Numbered from the stretch's first letter, positions 33,705-43,553 are shown. The stretch is DNA of 46,000 bases from Acinetobacter bereziniae (GCA_009912575.1 WNDP01000016.1:1-46000), one strand, 5' to 3'. Numbers and translations are program-made. The notes: generated by a model not told the origin, from the sequence alone.

Positions 33705-34595
33705 CTAGTTTATTTGTTCATCTAAGTATTTTGGCATAGTATCTAAATTCTCTGCTCTTAATAGTGTACTGAATAGTTCATCAGCTTTTAGATGGGTTAG
33801 AGCACCTATAATAAAACTTAGCTTTTGTTTAGTTTGTTCAGCTTTTTTCACAGCAATTTGTTGTCGCTCAACTTCTTTTTGATAAGTCTTAACAATGTCA
33901 TTTGCCGTAATTTTATTGTTGATTTGATATTGACCATACCCCAGACTTTTTCCTGAAAATTGTCGACGTTCAATTATTCTCTTTGCTTGTAAAAGTTGAT
34001 TTCCTTTTAAATTTCCCATCTCATAAGCCTCTTGTAAAACCAGTTGCATTTCAGGATTATTATTTGCTGTTTTTGCAATAGTCAAAGCAATACTCAATGG
34101 GATACGTTTTTGTTCAACAGCATACAATAAACGCTCTTCCCCATTTTTTAACAAGGTAAGAATTCCTTGGATATATTCAGGGACAAGCCCCGTTTTTTGG
34201 GCTATCGTAAATTTGTCATAGCCTAAATCAGATAGCCTTTCAATACTACTGAGTAGATCTAAAGCCCTATGTTGCTTTCTTGCAATATTTTCAACCAAGC
34301 TCATAATCAGAGCATCTTCTTGATCAACATCAATAATTCTAGCGGGAATTTCAATTTCTCCTAAAGTTTTGAAAGCTTGTATCCTTCCTTCGCCACAAAT
34401 AAGTTGATATTGAAAGGTACTATTTATACGCTGAGTTACTGTAATGGGTTTTTTTAAGCCCACTTTACGAATACTTTCAATAATTTCTGCAAAGATTTTT
34501 GGATTTCGATCCCTCGGATTTAGAATTTCAATTTGCTCTATTTTAATAAGTTGAATCGAGGTTTCTCTTAACTGTGTTAACTCGCGCTTTTCCAT
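33705..34595 (-). CDS. ParB/RepB-family DNA-binding protein
   Basis: This 296 aa protein has a ParB N-terminal fold (QIEILNPRDRNPKIFAEIIE, YQLICGEGRIQAFKTLGEIE with the family's G-x-x-R motif), then ENIARKQHRALDLLSSIERL and a helix-turn-helix (IAQKTGLVPEYIQGILTLLK). A coiled-coil C-terminal half includes QKEVERQQIAVKKAEQTKQK. The start lies inside the 3' end of the recombinase gene (19-base overlap), so the two are co-translated. In an element without a ParA it is more likely to guide or regulate the recombinase than to segregate DNA; that is inference. Confidence 0.8.
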   Translation of the reverse strand: MEKRELTQLRETSIQLIKIEQIEILNPRDRNPKIFAEIIESIRKVGLKKPITVTQRINSTFQYQLICGEGRIQAFKTLGEIEIPARIIDVDQEDALIMSLVENIARKQHRALDLLSSIERLSDLGYDKFTIAQKTGLVPEYIQGILTLLKNGEERLLYAVEQKRIPLSIALTIAKTANNNPEMQLVLQEAYEMGNLKGNQLLQAKRIIERRQFSGKSLGYGQYQINNKITANDIVKTYQKEVERQQIAVKKAEQTKQKLSFIIGALTHLKADELFSTLLRAENLDTMPKYLDEQIN

Positions 34596-36148
34596 TTGAC
34601 ACGCTCCGCCATTCCAATTAAATAGTTTAAATTATCGAATCTAAAACTTTCTAACTCCACTGAATTGAACTCCCCAATGTTAATTTTGTCACACATAAAA
34701 TCTAGTCTAGGTAAAAGGTAATAATCTTTAATCGCTGTATTTGTTGAATCTAAGCGTACAACAACAGATATATCAGGATTCAGGATTGTATCGAAACGAA
34801 CTTTCCAGCGATAATTTCCACTACCGAGTTGGTGGCAACGAGTAAGAACGAGTGAAATACTGACCTCTTCATTGATGAAAATGAGATCGTTAAATGGATC
34901 TTTTTGAATGTTCGCTCCATTTAACTTAGCCATTTCACTGATAACATGTTGTGTAATTTCAGGGTGCAATTTCCTTAAAAATTTATTGATTTCAATATAA
35001 CGATAGTCTCGTTCAGGTTGAAACCCGATTAACTCATAAGCTCGAAGCAGGCTTCCAAAACGGTTGGAATAAACGCCTGTCTTAGGAGTACTTTCAGATT
35101 CATTGATGATTATGCCAGATAAAAAACCATGTTTTTGATATAAGCTTTTTAATAAATCGAGTAATTCTTCATCTGTGTATTTGCGTGACCTTTCTCGAAT
35201 GATACCTTGTGCCGTATAAAACATTTCTAAAGGGACAATTGCTTCAAATGCTTGATCTTTTCTAATCCATTGTTCTTCAGGATTAGATATATGAACCCTT
35301 TTGAGTTTGAATGATTTTCTATTGAAAACGTTGTTACCTATATATTTTTCGTTGGTAAGCACTTCATGTACTGTATTTCGAGTCCATGCACGGTCAAAGT
35401 CAGTTTTTATATTATCTGAATTCAATTTTTCTGCGATTTGAGATTCAGTCAGATTATGCTGGATAAACCATTCATAAATTTTATGGATAATTTCTATTTC
35501 TTCTTTTGGTCCTGCTACAAGTATGACTCGATCCATTTGAAAGCTTTTGTGTTCTCCCATTCTGAGTAATGTCTTTAAATTACCATGTTGATCAATCAAA
35601 GCTCGTCTTAAGCCATAGCCAGCAGTTCCGCCTTGCCTAAAACCCATTTCAATTAAACGGCATTGGCCAATAAAAACTTTGTTTGATAATTCACGGCTAT
35701 ATTCTCCCGCCATTGTTCGTTTAAAGCTTTTCATGACATTGGAAAAGTTTGTTCCATCATTGGCAAATTGTTCAGCGCAATAAATGATATTAATGCCTGC
35801 ACGCTTACAAATGTATTCGTAGTAGGCACTTTCGTCAGCATCTTGAAAACGACCCCAACGACTTATGTCATAAACCAAGATAATTTTAAAATCAACTTTT
35901 TGTGATTCAACATCTAGTATTAATTGTTGGAGTCCAGAACGTCCATTTAGACTTAGTCCACTTTTTCCATCATCAGAATAAGTTTTGATGATTTTTATAT
36001 TGTGAGCGGTTGCATATTCTTGAATCTTATCGGATTGGTTTAACGTTGAGTATTGTTGGTGATCTGTAGACATGCGGACATAACATGCCGCTAATATAGG
36101 CTTGTCTAGTTCAGTAGTTTGTTGTGGTTCAGCGGTGTTTGAATCCAT
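34577..36148 (-). CDS. Large serine recombinase
   Basis: A 523 aa site-specific recombinase. The resolvase domain covers residues 18-170, with the nucleophile Ser27 in CYVRMSTDHQ and conserved arginines in VYDISRWGRFQD and FKRTMAGEYSREL. The recombinase domain (about 190-300) includes GFRQGGTAGYGLRRAL and WTRNTVHEVLTNEKYIGNNV. A C-terminal region of more than 200 residues lacks the usual Cys4 zinc ribbon and is unlike phiC31-type integrases. It heads a three-gene leftward operon with two ParB/RepB-like proteins, suggesting a dedicated integration or mobilisation module carrying the neighbouring defence genes. Attachment sites were not located. Confidence 0.88.
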   Translation of the reverse strand: MDSNTAEPQQTTELDKPILAACYVRMSTDHQQYSTLNQSDKIQEYATAHNIKIIKTYSDDGKSGLSLNGRSGLQQLILDVESQKVDFKIILVYDISRWGRFQDADESAYYEYICKRAGINIIYCAEQFANDGTNFSNVMKSFKRTMAGEYSRELSNKVFIGQCRLIEMGFRQGGTAGYGLRRALIDQHGNLKTLLRMGEHKSFQMDRVILVAGPKEEIEIIHKIYEWFIQHNLTESQIAEKLNSDNIKTDFDRAWTRNTVHEVLTNEKYIGNNVFNRKSFKLKRVHISNPEEQWIRKDQAFEAIVPLEMFYTAQGIIRERSRKYTDEELLDLLKSLYQKHGFLSGIIINESESTPKTGVYSNRFGSLLRAYELIGFQPERDYRYIEINKFLRKLHPEITQHVISEMAKLNGANIQKDPFNDLIFINEEVSISLVLTRCHQLGSGNYRWKVRFDTILNPDISVVVRLDSTNTAIKDYYLLPRLDFMCDKINIGEFNSVELESFRFDNLNYLIGMAERVKWKSAS

Positions 36149-36776
36149 AACAGTAACCTAAGTAAAATTTATGAAATAAAAGTGAAAGGGATAAAAGCTG
36201 AATACGATTTATAAAAAATGCGTAATGGAAAAAATATTCTAATAAGATGTCATTCCACTACTCTTGAATAAGTCTAAGTCTAAATTTACATTATGACATT
36301 GTTGTGACTAATAACTATGATGTGCTAATTGAAAAAAATAGAAATCAAGAGTGCACAACTTTATGTTTTAAAATAATTGAATTGTAATGAGATTGTGGGA
36401 GACAAACTTTTAAGTGATTGTATTAGCCACAAAAAAACATTTGCCCTTGCATTATTTTTTGTATATTTAGTGGCATTTCCTGTCATGGTATATTTATAGC
36501 TGAACTCATCGACATTGGATACATGGCTGAGCCCGTAAAGTACACCGCCAATGTATTTAATTGAAAGCTCATCCATAAACAGTAATATCAATTGATTAAA
36601 TAGAGTTTTCTAAATTTCGTTAATTCTAGGTTGATCAAGCCTTTGAATGAAAATAACTTTGATGTTAAATCACAAAAAAATTTCAAATTCTTTACATTTT
36701 TTTAAAAACACTTCAATTTTTAAGCTGAAGTTGATAAAACAAGAGTTATTCATCAACACAATAAATTTCAGTTATT
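36149..36776. other. Divergent intergenic region with a doubtful small ORF
   Basis: Upstream regions of the recombinase operon and the HTH-repeat gene. A 76 aa open frame on the minus strand (36361-36591: MILLFMDELSIKYIGGVLYG, then NATKYTKNNARANVFLWLIQ) may be a remnant of a lost gene; it has no good ribosome-binding site and no recognised domain. The rest has no structure I could name. Confidence 0.35.
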
Positions 36777-37721
36777 ATGGCAAAAAAGTATAATTTATAC
36801 CCAATAAAGATAATCAAGGATTGGCAGGGTGAGGATTGGAACGTTTATGAGGAAAAACATTTAATTAATGGAGTGATGATATATAAAGGTCGGATGAGTG
36901 AGCAGGTATATGGAAGTAACCAAGGAAATATACTTACGTCTGAACTTGCGGATTATATTAAGCAAAACAGCAGCATGAAACTTGACGACTTAGCAGGACA
37001 ACTTGGAGTTTCTAAGCATGTTTTAACGCGTTTTAGGCGTGAGCTCAACATTCAGAGAAAGAAGCAAAAAGCAGATTATGAATGGGTCTATGCCCATCAA
37101 GATGAGTTGTTTACGGAAAGCTTTGAAACACTATTTGAAAAATACGGATTGACAAAAAAACAAGTGAAATGGTACGCGAGATATCTTCAGCGATGTAAAG
37201 GCATTGCGGGTCCGCTTAAACGTCGATCATTGCACAAAGTTGTAGAGCGAGAAAAAATGTTTTTACAACATAAAGATGAGATTGTACATTGCAACACAAT
37301 TGTCGAACTCGCTGAACAATTTAATGTGCATATTAGTATTGCACGAGACATACATTTGAGAATGTGTGAGGAAAATCAATCACCTACAACTGGAATCCAA
37401 CGAGCGCAACGAAGAAAGGAGCGAAAACAATGGTTTTTGGACAATAAAGACTTACTTTTGAATTCAGGGCAAACTGATAAAAGTCTTGCTTTACAGTTAA
37501 ATATGACTGAATCTCAATTACAGAAAGCAAAAGCTTATGTCAGAAAAGAATTAGGTATCGTAGTTGAGACTAAAGTACCTGATTATGATTGGGTGAGACA
37601 ACATCAGTTTGAGTTAGAAAATTTAGAACGAAAGCAAATACAAGAGCTATTCCAAATCACAAAAGGGCAAGTGGATTATCGCCGCAATTTACTTAAGAAG
37701 CTGAAACAAAATGAGACATAA
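36777..37721 (+). CDS. DNA-binding protein built from five HTH-like repeats
   Basis: This 314 aa protein is basic and nearly all helical. About five related units of roughly 40 residues follow each other: 53-95 (LDDLAGQLGVSKHVLTRFRR), 100-140 (FETLFEKYGLTKKQVKWYAR), 157-197 (IVELAEQFNVHISIARDIHL), 216-262 (DKSLALQLNMTESQLQKAKA) and 269-311 (IQELFQITKGQVDYRRNLL). Each has a first helix with a W/F-x(4-5)-H/N-(Q/K)-D/F-E-L start, then a helix-turn-helix with LxxxxxLTxxQV. This suggests it reads a long DNA site. It is unrelated in sequence to the recombinase or VgrG beside it. Function unknown; a regulator of the adjacent secretion cassette or an element protein are both possible. Confidence 0.6.
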   Translation: MAKKYNLYPIKIIKDWQGEDWNVYEEKHLINGVMIYKGRMSEQVYGSNQGNILTSELADYIKQNSSMKLDDLAGQLGVSKHVLTRFRRELNIQRKKQKADYEWVYAHQDELFTESFETLFEKYGLTKKQVKWYARYLQRCKGIAGPLKRRSLHKVVEREKMFLQHKDEIVHCNTIVELAEQFNVHISIARDIHLRMCEENQSPTTGIQRAQRRKERKQWFLDNKDLLLNSGQTDKSLALQLNMTESQLQKAKAYVRKELGIVVETKVPDYDWVRQHQFELENLERKQIQELFQITKGQVDYRRNLLKKLKQNET

Positions 37722-37817
37722 ATTGTCGTACTGAACATGATCATAGACAGTTCTGTATAGACAGATTATTAAGTAATTGAGTAGAATGGATCACAATCTA
37801 AAATCCAATAATAAACT

Positions 37818-40800
37818 ATGTCTAACAATATTTATGCTGCTTTGGAGCAATTAGGTCTTACAGCAAAACAACGTGCGATACACTTAAAGTTCAGCAATGA
37901 TATGCTCAACGATCACGTCTCCCTTCAGCGTATTGATGGTACACATGCCCTCAATGACGGAATTCACTTACAGCTGATCTGCCTTTCAACCAATGCTCAA
38001 TTGCCTTTAAAGACCTTCATTGGTTCTCAAGTCGCCATTGATATTGTCAACGATCAATCCGAACTCAATCGAATTTCAGGCATTGTGACCAAAGCAGATG
38101 TCGGTGCCTCTGATGGTTCCCTTACAATTTATCGTTTAACTGTAGAAGATCCGACAGCGCTGTGGAAATATCGTAGAAATTCGAGAGTGTTCATGGCGAA
38201 ATCTGTTGTGGACATCGTTCAATGCATTTTTTCTGAGTGGCAACAACGAAGTTCCTTGTTTGCAACCAGTCTTACACTGGATAAAAGCGGCTTAACCAAG
38301 GACTATGATGTCCGACCATTCATTATGCAGAATAATGAATTAGATGCCGAATTCATTCAAAGGCTTCTTTCTGAGGAAGGGATTACAACTTTAATCGATG
38401 AAGCACAGCTTAAAGTGTCCAGTTCAAGTGAACAAATCCAACCCCAAAAACTACGACTTGTTGACAGCAATGATCAGTACCAAGCATTGGATCGACGTAA
38501 CATCCGTTTTCATCGCAGTTCTGCTGTAGAAGCTTCTGATTCGATCATCAATATTACAGGACAACGTACACTTCAACCCACCGCAGTGCATATCCAACGA
38601 TGGCAAGCGGATGCATTGGAAACAGAAGAAGGTGCAGGTTCAGTTCAAAGTAAACACCAGCACAGTGAAAACTACGACAACGCCAGTTTAGGTCTAGAAC
38701 AAGCATGGCATTTTAGCCCAGCATGGATACAAGACTTGAATGGTGAAGATGGTGTAACCAAATCAGGTAACAGTCAGATTGAAAAGTTCAATGAAAACCT
38801 GAGCAACTACTACGACTCACAAGCCAAACAATTTACTGCTACTTCTACTATACGAGATGCAAATGTCGGCTACTTTTTTGAGCTAGATGAACATCCGACC
38901 ATATCTCAACTCGAGTCTCAAAATAAGCAGTTTCTGATCATAGCGAAGCGCTTTTATAATCAGAATAATTTACCGAAAGACTTGGCCCACCAAGTTGAAA
39001 CTTTGCTGAAACAAAGTGATTGGCAGACTACCAATATCATCACAAACAACAGTGAAGAACGCCAAGCCAATGAATTGGTTCTACAACGACGTAATATTAA
39101 GATTGTTCCTGAATATAATCCCCTAACCCAAAGACCAACTGCCCATCCAATGCGTGCCAGAGTTGTTGGCTTAAGTGGGGAAGAAATTCATGTTGATGAA
39201 TGGGGACGGATTAAAGTTCGCTTCCTATTTACTCGCAATGAAGATCATAACCATGATGGCGGTGCAGGTTCTAACGACAATGACACAGATTCAGCTTGGG
39301 TCGATGTACTCACCCCTTGGGCGGGTGAGGGCTATGGAGCACGGTTCCTACCGAGAGTTGGCGAGGTGGTCGTTATAGATTTCTTTGATGGTAACCTTGA
39401 TAGACCATTCGTGGTGGGACGTATCCATGAAGGACACCGCCATCCGACTAAGTTTGATGACAAAGGCAAACTACCAGAGACCAAAAAACTTTCTGGCATT
39501 AAAAGTAAAGAATATCAGGGTAGTGGCTACAACCAACTTAGATTTGACGATACGACCAATCAGATCAGCAGTCAGTTGCACAGTAGTCATGGCGTAAGCC
39601 AACTCAATTTAGGTAATCTCAGTCATCCTAAAGAAACCGAGACCAGTGAAGGTCGTGGCGAAGGCTTTGAACTAAGAACTGATCAATGGGGTGCAGTAAG
39701 AGCGAAAAAAGGCTTATTGCTTTCTACTTTTTCTCAAGATTCAGCATCGGGCAATCATCTGGATGCGGCTGAAACAAAATCGCAGTTAGAATCGAGCTTA
39801 AATAGTTCAAAAGCTTTAAGTGAGGTTGCGAAAAACCAACAAACTGATCCTTTAGAAATGTTGGATGGTCTAAAACAGTTTATTGAACAAATCGAACAAG
39901 AAAGTGAGACAAAAGCAAAAGCCTTTAAACAAGCGCTAATGATTTTAACTTCACCGAACTCTATTGGCTTAGCAAGTAATGAAGATGTTCATCTTTCAGC
40001 AGACGGACAAATTAATCACAGTGCGGGCAATAGTATCAATTTCAGTACGCAAAAGAACCTCATTACACATGCACAAAATAAGATCAGCCTATTCGCAGCT
40101 CAGGAAGGAGCAAGATTATTTGCAGGCAAAGGCAAGCTAGAAATTCAAGCTCAGGGTGATGGTGCTGATTTGATCGCACGTAAAGGGGTTCAAATCATAT
40201 CGACAGAAGACTCTATCTATATTACGAGTCCTAAAGAAATTAGATTGATTGCGGATACCTCTGAAGTAAAAATCAATGGTTCAGGTGTGTTTGCGACGAC
40301 TGGTGGATTGTTTGAAGTGAAATCTGGACAGCAAAAATTTACTGGTGGTGCAAGTGTTAGTGCTGAATTACCTTATTTACCAGTCATAGGAGAAAATACG
40401 GGGTTCATCGAACTTAATTATGTCTATGAAGACTTGTCACCAGTTAAACAAGCAACTTATGAGCTACTGTTTGAAGACGGCACAAGCAAAAAGGGACAAC
40501 TAGATGAAAATGGTTATGCAAAAATTGAAAATATAGAGCTCGGAAAAAAAGCAAAAATTTTATATGGGGAAGATATAAGAACTAAACCTGAACATTTCAT
40601 CGAACTCCTAGAAAACCCAATATTAAATCAGAAAGTTAGGTCTGAGAGTGAGGTTTCAACTGTTAGGGCTTCATTTGCGGATTCATATCAGTCATTTTTA
40701 ACTGATAATTTTTTTGATGATGAGATTGAAGAAATGCAGAATGGCGGTGACATTACACATGATCATTATGATGACTATATATTAGAAAATGAATTTAATC

Positions 40801-40892
40801 CTGAAACTAAATCTTACACAGAAACTCATTCCCAAGAATTAACAGATGATGAGGATGAAACAGAGCGTAATTTTCAAGAAGATGATATTTAA
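37818..40892 (+). CDS. vgrG: Type VI secretion spike protein VgrG (TssI)
   Basis: A 1024 aa VgrG that trimerises to form the puncturing tip of the type VI secretion system and carries the effector encoded next. Phage gp27-like region about 20-420 (HLQLICLSTNAQLPLKTFIG), gp5 OB-fold at about 440-545 (RARVVGLSGEEIHVDEWGRI, KVRFLF, DSAWVDVLTPWAGEGYGARF, LPRVGEVVVIDFFDG, DRPFVVGRIHE), and a DUF2345-type needle region after 700 (IGLASNEDVHLSADGQINHS). The C-terminus adds a transthyretin-like beta domain (about 860-930) and a very acidic tail, likely the cargo adaptor. The effector's ATG overlaps its stop (TAATG). No PAAR gene or structural T6SS gene is here, so this is an orphan vgrG-effector cassette. 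Confidence 0.93.
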   Translation: MSNNIYAALEQLGLTAKQRAIHLKFSNDMLNDHVSLQRIDGTHALNDGIHLQLICLSTNAQLPLKTFIGSQVAIDIVNDQSELNRISGIVTKADVGASDGSLTIYRLTVEDPTALWKYRRNSRVFMAKSVVDIVQCIFSEWQQRSSLFATSLTLDKSGLTKDYDVRPFIMQNNELDAEFIQRLLSEEGITTLIDEAQLKVSSSSEQIQPQKLRLVDSNDQYQALDRRNIRFHRSSAVEASDSIINITGQRTLQPTAVHIQRWQADALETEEGAGSVQSKHQHSENYDNASLGLEQAWHFSPAWIQDLNGEDGVTKSGNSQIEKFNENLSNYYDSQAKQFTATSTIRDANVGYFFELDEHPTISQLESQNKQFLIIAKRFYNQNNLPKDLAHQVETLLKQSDWQTTNIITNNSEERQANELVLQRRNIKIVPEYNPLTQRPTAHPMRARVVGLSGEEIHVDEWGRIKVRFLFTRNEDHNHDGGAGSNDNDTDSAWVDVLTPWAGEGYGARFLPRVGEVVVIDFFDGNLDRPFVVGRIHEGHRHPTKFDDKGKLPETKKLSGIKSKEYQGSGYNQLRFDDTTNQISSQLHSSHGVSQLNLGNLSHPKETETSEGRGEGFELRTDQWGAVRAKKGLLLSTFSQDSASGNHLDAAETKSQLESSLNSSKALSEVAKNQQTDPLEMLDGLKQFIEQIEQESETKAKAFKQALMILTSPNSIGLASNEDVHLSADGQINHSAGNSINFSTQKNLITHAQNKISLFAAQEGARLFAGKGKLEIQAQGDGADLIARKGVQIISTEDSIYITSPKEIRLIADTSEVKINGSGVFATTGGLFEVKSGQQKFTGGASVSAELPYLPVIGENTGFIELNYVYEDLSPVKQATYELLFEDGTSKKGQLDENGYAKIENIELGKKAKILYGEDIRTKPEHFIELLENPILNQKVRSESEVSTVRASFADSYQSFLTDNFFDDEIEEMQNGGDITHDHYDDYILENEFNPETKSYTETHSQELTDDEDETERNFQEDDI

Positions 40893-42493
40893 TGGCTAAT
40901 TTACCTTCTGTACCTGCAAATGCAACTCGAAGTATTCCACCGCATGTCTCTCAACAACAACTAAAAAAAGCTGATGATGATGTTGGTACTTGGTTTTTAG
41001 GATTGGTTGATGGTAGTGGTACCGGACCAAGCCAGATTATTGTGACGGCAATCTTAGGTTGCGTTCCTGTCGTAGGACAGCTATTTGACCTGCGAGATCT
41101 CATTAAAGGCATTATTATTGTTTCTGCAACCCCAGCAAATGTTATAGGGTGGGTAGATTTAGTGATTACGCTTATTGGATGTATTCCGGGTTTTGGTGAT
41201 GCGTTCAAAGCAGGATTTAAGCTAGCAAGAAATGGCCAGAATGCAGAGCGTGTATTTGATGCAATGCGTAAATATGCCAAGATTGATCCCAAAAAAGCAC
41301 TCAAAGAAATGGATTGGAATAAACTGAAAAATGAGTGTCTTACATTATTAAACAAGATGTTAGATGAGTTTATAGATATACTTGATTCTTGGTTAGCAAA
41401 ACAAGTTATGGGTGGAGCAAAAGTTAAAGAAGTTGTCCAGATGATGACACAGGTCAAAAAGGATGCTCCTAAATATATTAACTCTGCATTTGCTGAAATC
41501 CAAAAAACAGTAAATCAAATGCTGAATATGCATCCACCATTACCTTCGACTGCTGTTGGAATAGCAAGTCACCAAGTCCCAGCAAGACCAGTAGTGCCGA
41601 CTGGATCTGGTAAGGGGAGTGGAGGTGGTAAAGGAACGACAACACCATCACCATCTCAACGACCTTCAAATCCACAGCGAGGCGGTGCACCTAAACAAGT
41701 TAAGGATAAGGCACCGACAGCGCAAAGTTCAGCAAAACCAAAACCTAAAAAAAGTAATGAAATACGCCAAGCAAAGAAAAAGCGTTGGTCTACAGGCGTT
41801 CCTGCTGAACATATTGTAGATTATTACTCTAAAGAAAAACGTAAAACCTTAAGAAAAGTTAATGATCATGGTCGTCTGATTGAAGAATATGATCGTTTAA
41901 AGCGTAATGCGAATGGTGACCGCATACGTAAACAAGACATTAACCAAACTGGTATAGATCATTTGTGGTTTGGAAGTCATAAAGGTCGGAAGTATTTAGT
42001 GGGTGAAACGAAGGGAAGTATTTTTGGTCATTTTTCTTTTTTAGCTGGTATGGCACAATCAGATGCCAAAGCTATTGAGGGCAATCGTACTGAGATTGGC
42101 AAAATATTTGATGATAAGACGGAATATGATGAACACTCAGGTTTAGGAAAAAGATCAACCAGTGCAGAAACTTCTATTCAGAATGAGGGTGCCTTGGAAG
42201 GCAGTAAAGGCAAGGCTGGTTTAGGTGGTACAAAGACTAAAGGTCGCCAGATGAGTCATAAATGGATTAATGCATCGATAATGGTTGATGATTCAATATC
42301 CTCAGGGTATAAAAATCAAATAATCCTTGAATACAGGAATGCTCAAAGATCAAGGCGTCCAATTACGATTTATTCTCGTGAAATTTATATGGTAACTGGT
42401 AAGCAATATGAACAGCATGATCGTTCCAAAGGAAAATTACACAACATTCAACAGCCTGTTATTTTACTACCCGATACAGCTTTAATGGAATAG
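40892..42493 (+). CDS. T6SS effector with C-terminal PoNe-type DNase domain
   Basis: A 533 aa polymorphic toxin. Residues 50-110 form a pretoxin region with hydrophobic hairpins (VTAILGCVPVVGQLFDLRDL, IGCIPGFGDAFKAGFK), often found in effectors carried by VgrG. A disordered Gly/Ser/Pro/Lys linker (235-295) leads to the toxin. From about 345 the toxin shows TGIDHLWF (Asp356) and YLVGETKGS (Glu372-x-Lys374), a PD-(D/E)xK-type active site, then KGRQMSHKWI. This order matches the PoNe (polymorphic nuclease effector) DNase family. It should degrade DNA in a rival cell. The next gene is a matching immunity protein, 5 nt downstream. Confidence 0.85.
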   Translation: MANLPSVPANATRSIPPHVSQQQLKKADDDVGTWFLGLVDGSGTGPSQIIVTAILGCVPVVGQLFDLRDLIKGIIIVSATPANVIGWVDLVITLIGCIPGFGDAFKAGFKLARNGQNAERVFDAMRKYAKIDPKKALKEMDWNKLKNECLTLLNKMLDEFIDILDSWLAKQVMGGAKVKEVVQMMTQVKKDAPKYINSAFAEIQKTVNQMLNMHPPLPSTAVGIASHQVPARPVVPTGSGKGSGGGKGTTTPSPSQRPSNPQRGGAPKQVKDKAPTAQSSAKPKPKKSNEIRQAKKKRWSTGVPAEHIVDYYSKEKRKTLRKVNDHGRLIEEYDRLKRNANGDRIRKQDINQTGIDHLWFGSHKGRKYLVGETKGSIFGHFSFLAGMAQSDAKAIEGNRTEIGKIFDDKTEYDEHSGLGKRSTSAETSIQNEGALEGSKGKAGLGGTKTKGRQMSHKWINASIMVDDSISSGYKNQIILEYRNAQRSRRPITIYSREIYMVTGKQYEQHDRSKGKLHNIQQPVILLPDTALME

Positions 42494-42498
42494 TTCTA

Positions 42499-43506
42499 AT
42501 GATCACATTACTTAACGAAAGCAGTTGGAAAATACAAAAGAGAGAACCATATCAAAAATATAAAGATTACCAAATGGTTGTTTCATCTGCACTAGATGGT
42601 ATTCCTGAGACAATTAAATCTCTTAATGATGATAATTTATCTGTAGATGGTTATCACTATGGAGGGTTAATGAATGCATCAAATGTTTTATTCAAAGAGA
42701 GTTTGGAACTAATTATATATAGTTATTCCGCGGGAATAGATGTTGTAGACCTTGCTAAATATTTCCCTAAAGTTGTTGAATCATTTCAAATTCTAGCTAA
42801 ACACCATATTAACTTTCATAAAAGTAGTGAATGTGATGGTCACTTAGTCCCTCATTTAGAATTGACAACTGATGAGTATTGGGAAGCATTGCAATTAGTC
42901 TGCTTTTCCATCTTATTAGCCCAGCCTGAACATCTATCAACTATTATGGATATTTTGGCTTACGAAAATGATGAACAGGATGCTTTATTAGATAAGTTAG
43001 TCTCACCTTGGTTACCAGATAGAGATATTTCAAATATTTATTTAAGACAATTGCCTTATAGAAAATTAGATAAAGTATTTGCAGCAAAAGAAGAAGATCG
43101 ACCGAAGCTAATGTCTCAGTATATGGATGAATGGTATGGTGCAAGCAAACGAGAGCCGTATCATGACCGTCATAAAAGTAGTTTTTTCCCAGGCTATTGG
43201 TCACTTGAAGCAGCAGCAGTTACAATTATTTTACGTATAGATAACAGTAGTTATCGAGATAAACCTTATTATCCAAAAGACTTGGTTGATTATGCCAGAA
43301 GTCAATACACACCTTTAGATCAACAAGGGAATCCTGAAGATGGTTTAAGTCGTCTACGTTGCGTTGCAGGTGAAGTCTGCCCACAATCAGGTGAGTGGTA
43401 TAGTCCAGCAAACAATATGCAGAAGCGTCATTTTAATCAAGGTGAAGTTATGCCAGAGATTCCGAATAATGCTTGGGGTCTAACCATTTGGTATATGGAC
43501 CTATAA
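42499..43506 (+). CDS. PoNi-type immunity protein (DUF1910/DUF1911)
   Basis: This 335 aa protein starts 5 nt after the toxin stop. An N-terminal helical part (about 25-140) fits DUF1910. A DUF1911 domain includes HKSSFFPGYWSLEAAAVTII, LRIDNSS and KPYYPKDLVDYAR, the hallmark of PoNi proteins that neutralise PoNe DNases. The C-terminal 50 residues carry CVAGEVCPQSGEWYSPANNM and GEVMPEIPNNAWGLTIWY, a small module seen in several T6SS immunity proteins. It is expected to bind and block the preceding toxin in the producing cell. A strong terminator follows. Confidence 0.88.
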   Translation: MITLLNESSWKIQKREPYQKYKDYQMVVSSALDGIPETIKSLNDDNLSVDGYHYGGLMNASNVLFKESLELIIYSYSAGIDVVDLAKYFPKVVESFQILAKHHINFHKSSECDGHLVPHLELTTDEYWEALQLVCFSILLAQPEHLSTIMDILAYENDEQDALLDKLVSPWLPDRDISNIYLRQLPYRKLDKVFAAKEEDRPKLMSQYMDEWYGASKREPYHDRHKSSFFPGYWSLEAAAVTIILRIDNSSYRDKPYYPKDLVDYARSQYTPLDQQGNPEDGLSRLRCVAGEVCPQSGEWYSPANNMQKRHFNQGEVMPEIPNNAWGLTIWYMDL

Positions 43507-43517
43507 AAATGATAAAA

Positions 43518-43550
43518 AATAACTCACCTGATGATGGTGAGTTATTTTAT
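43518..43550 (+). terminator. Terminator after the effector-immunity pair
   Basis: AATAACTCACC (43518-43528) and GGTGAGTTATT (43536-43546) form an 11-bp perfect stem with a 7-nt loop, then TT. It lies just before the duplicated gene fragment. Confidence 0.75.
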
Positions 43551-43553
43551 CCA

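Noticed and set aside
41478-41690. Overlapping frames in the toxin linker region (both strands)
   Set aside because: They arise from the low-complexity Gly/Ser/Pro/Lys linker of the effector and have no ribosome-binding sites.
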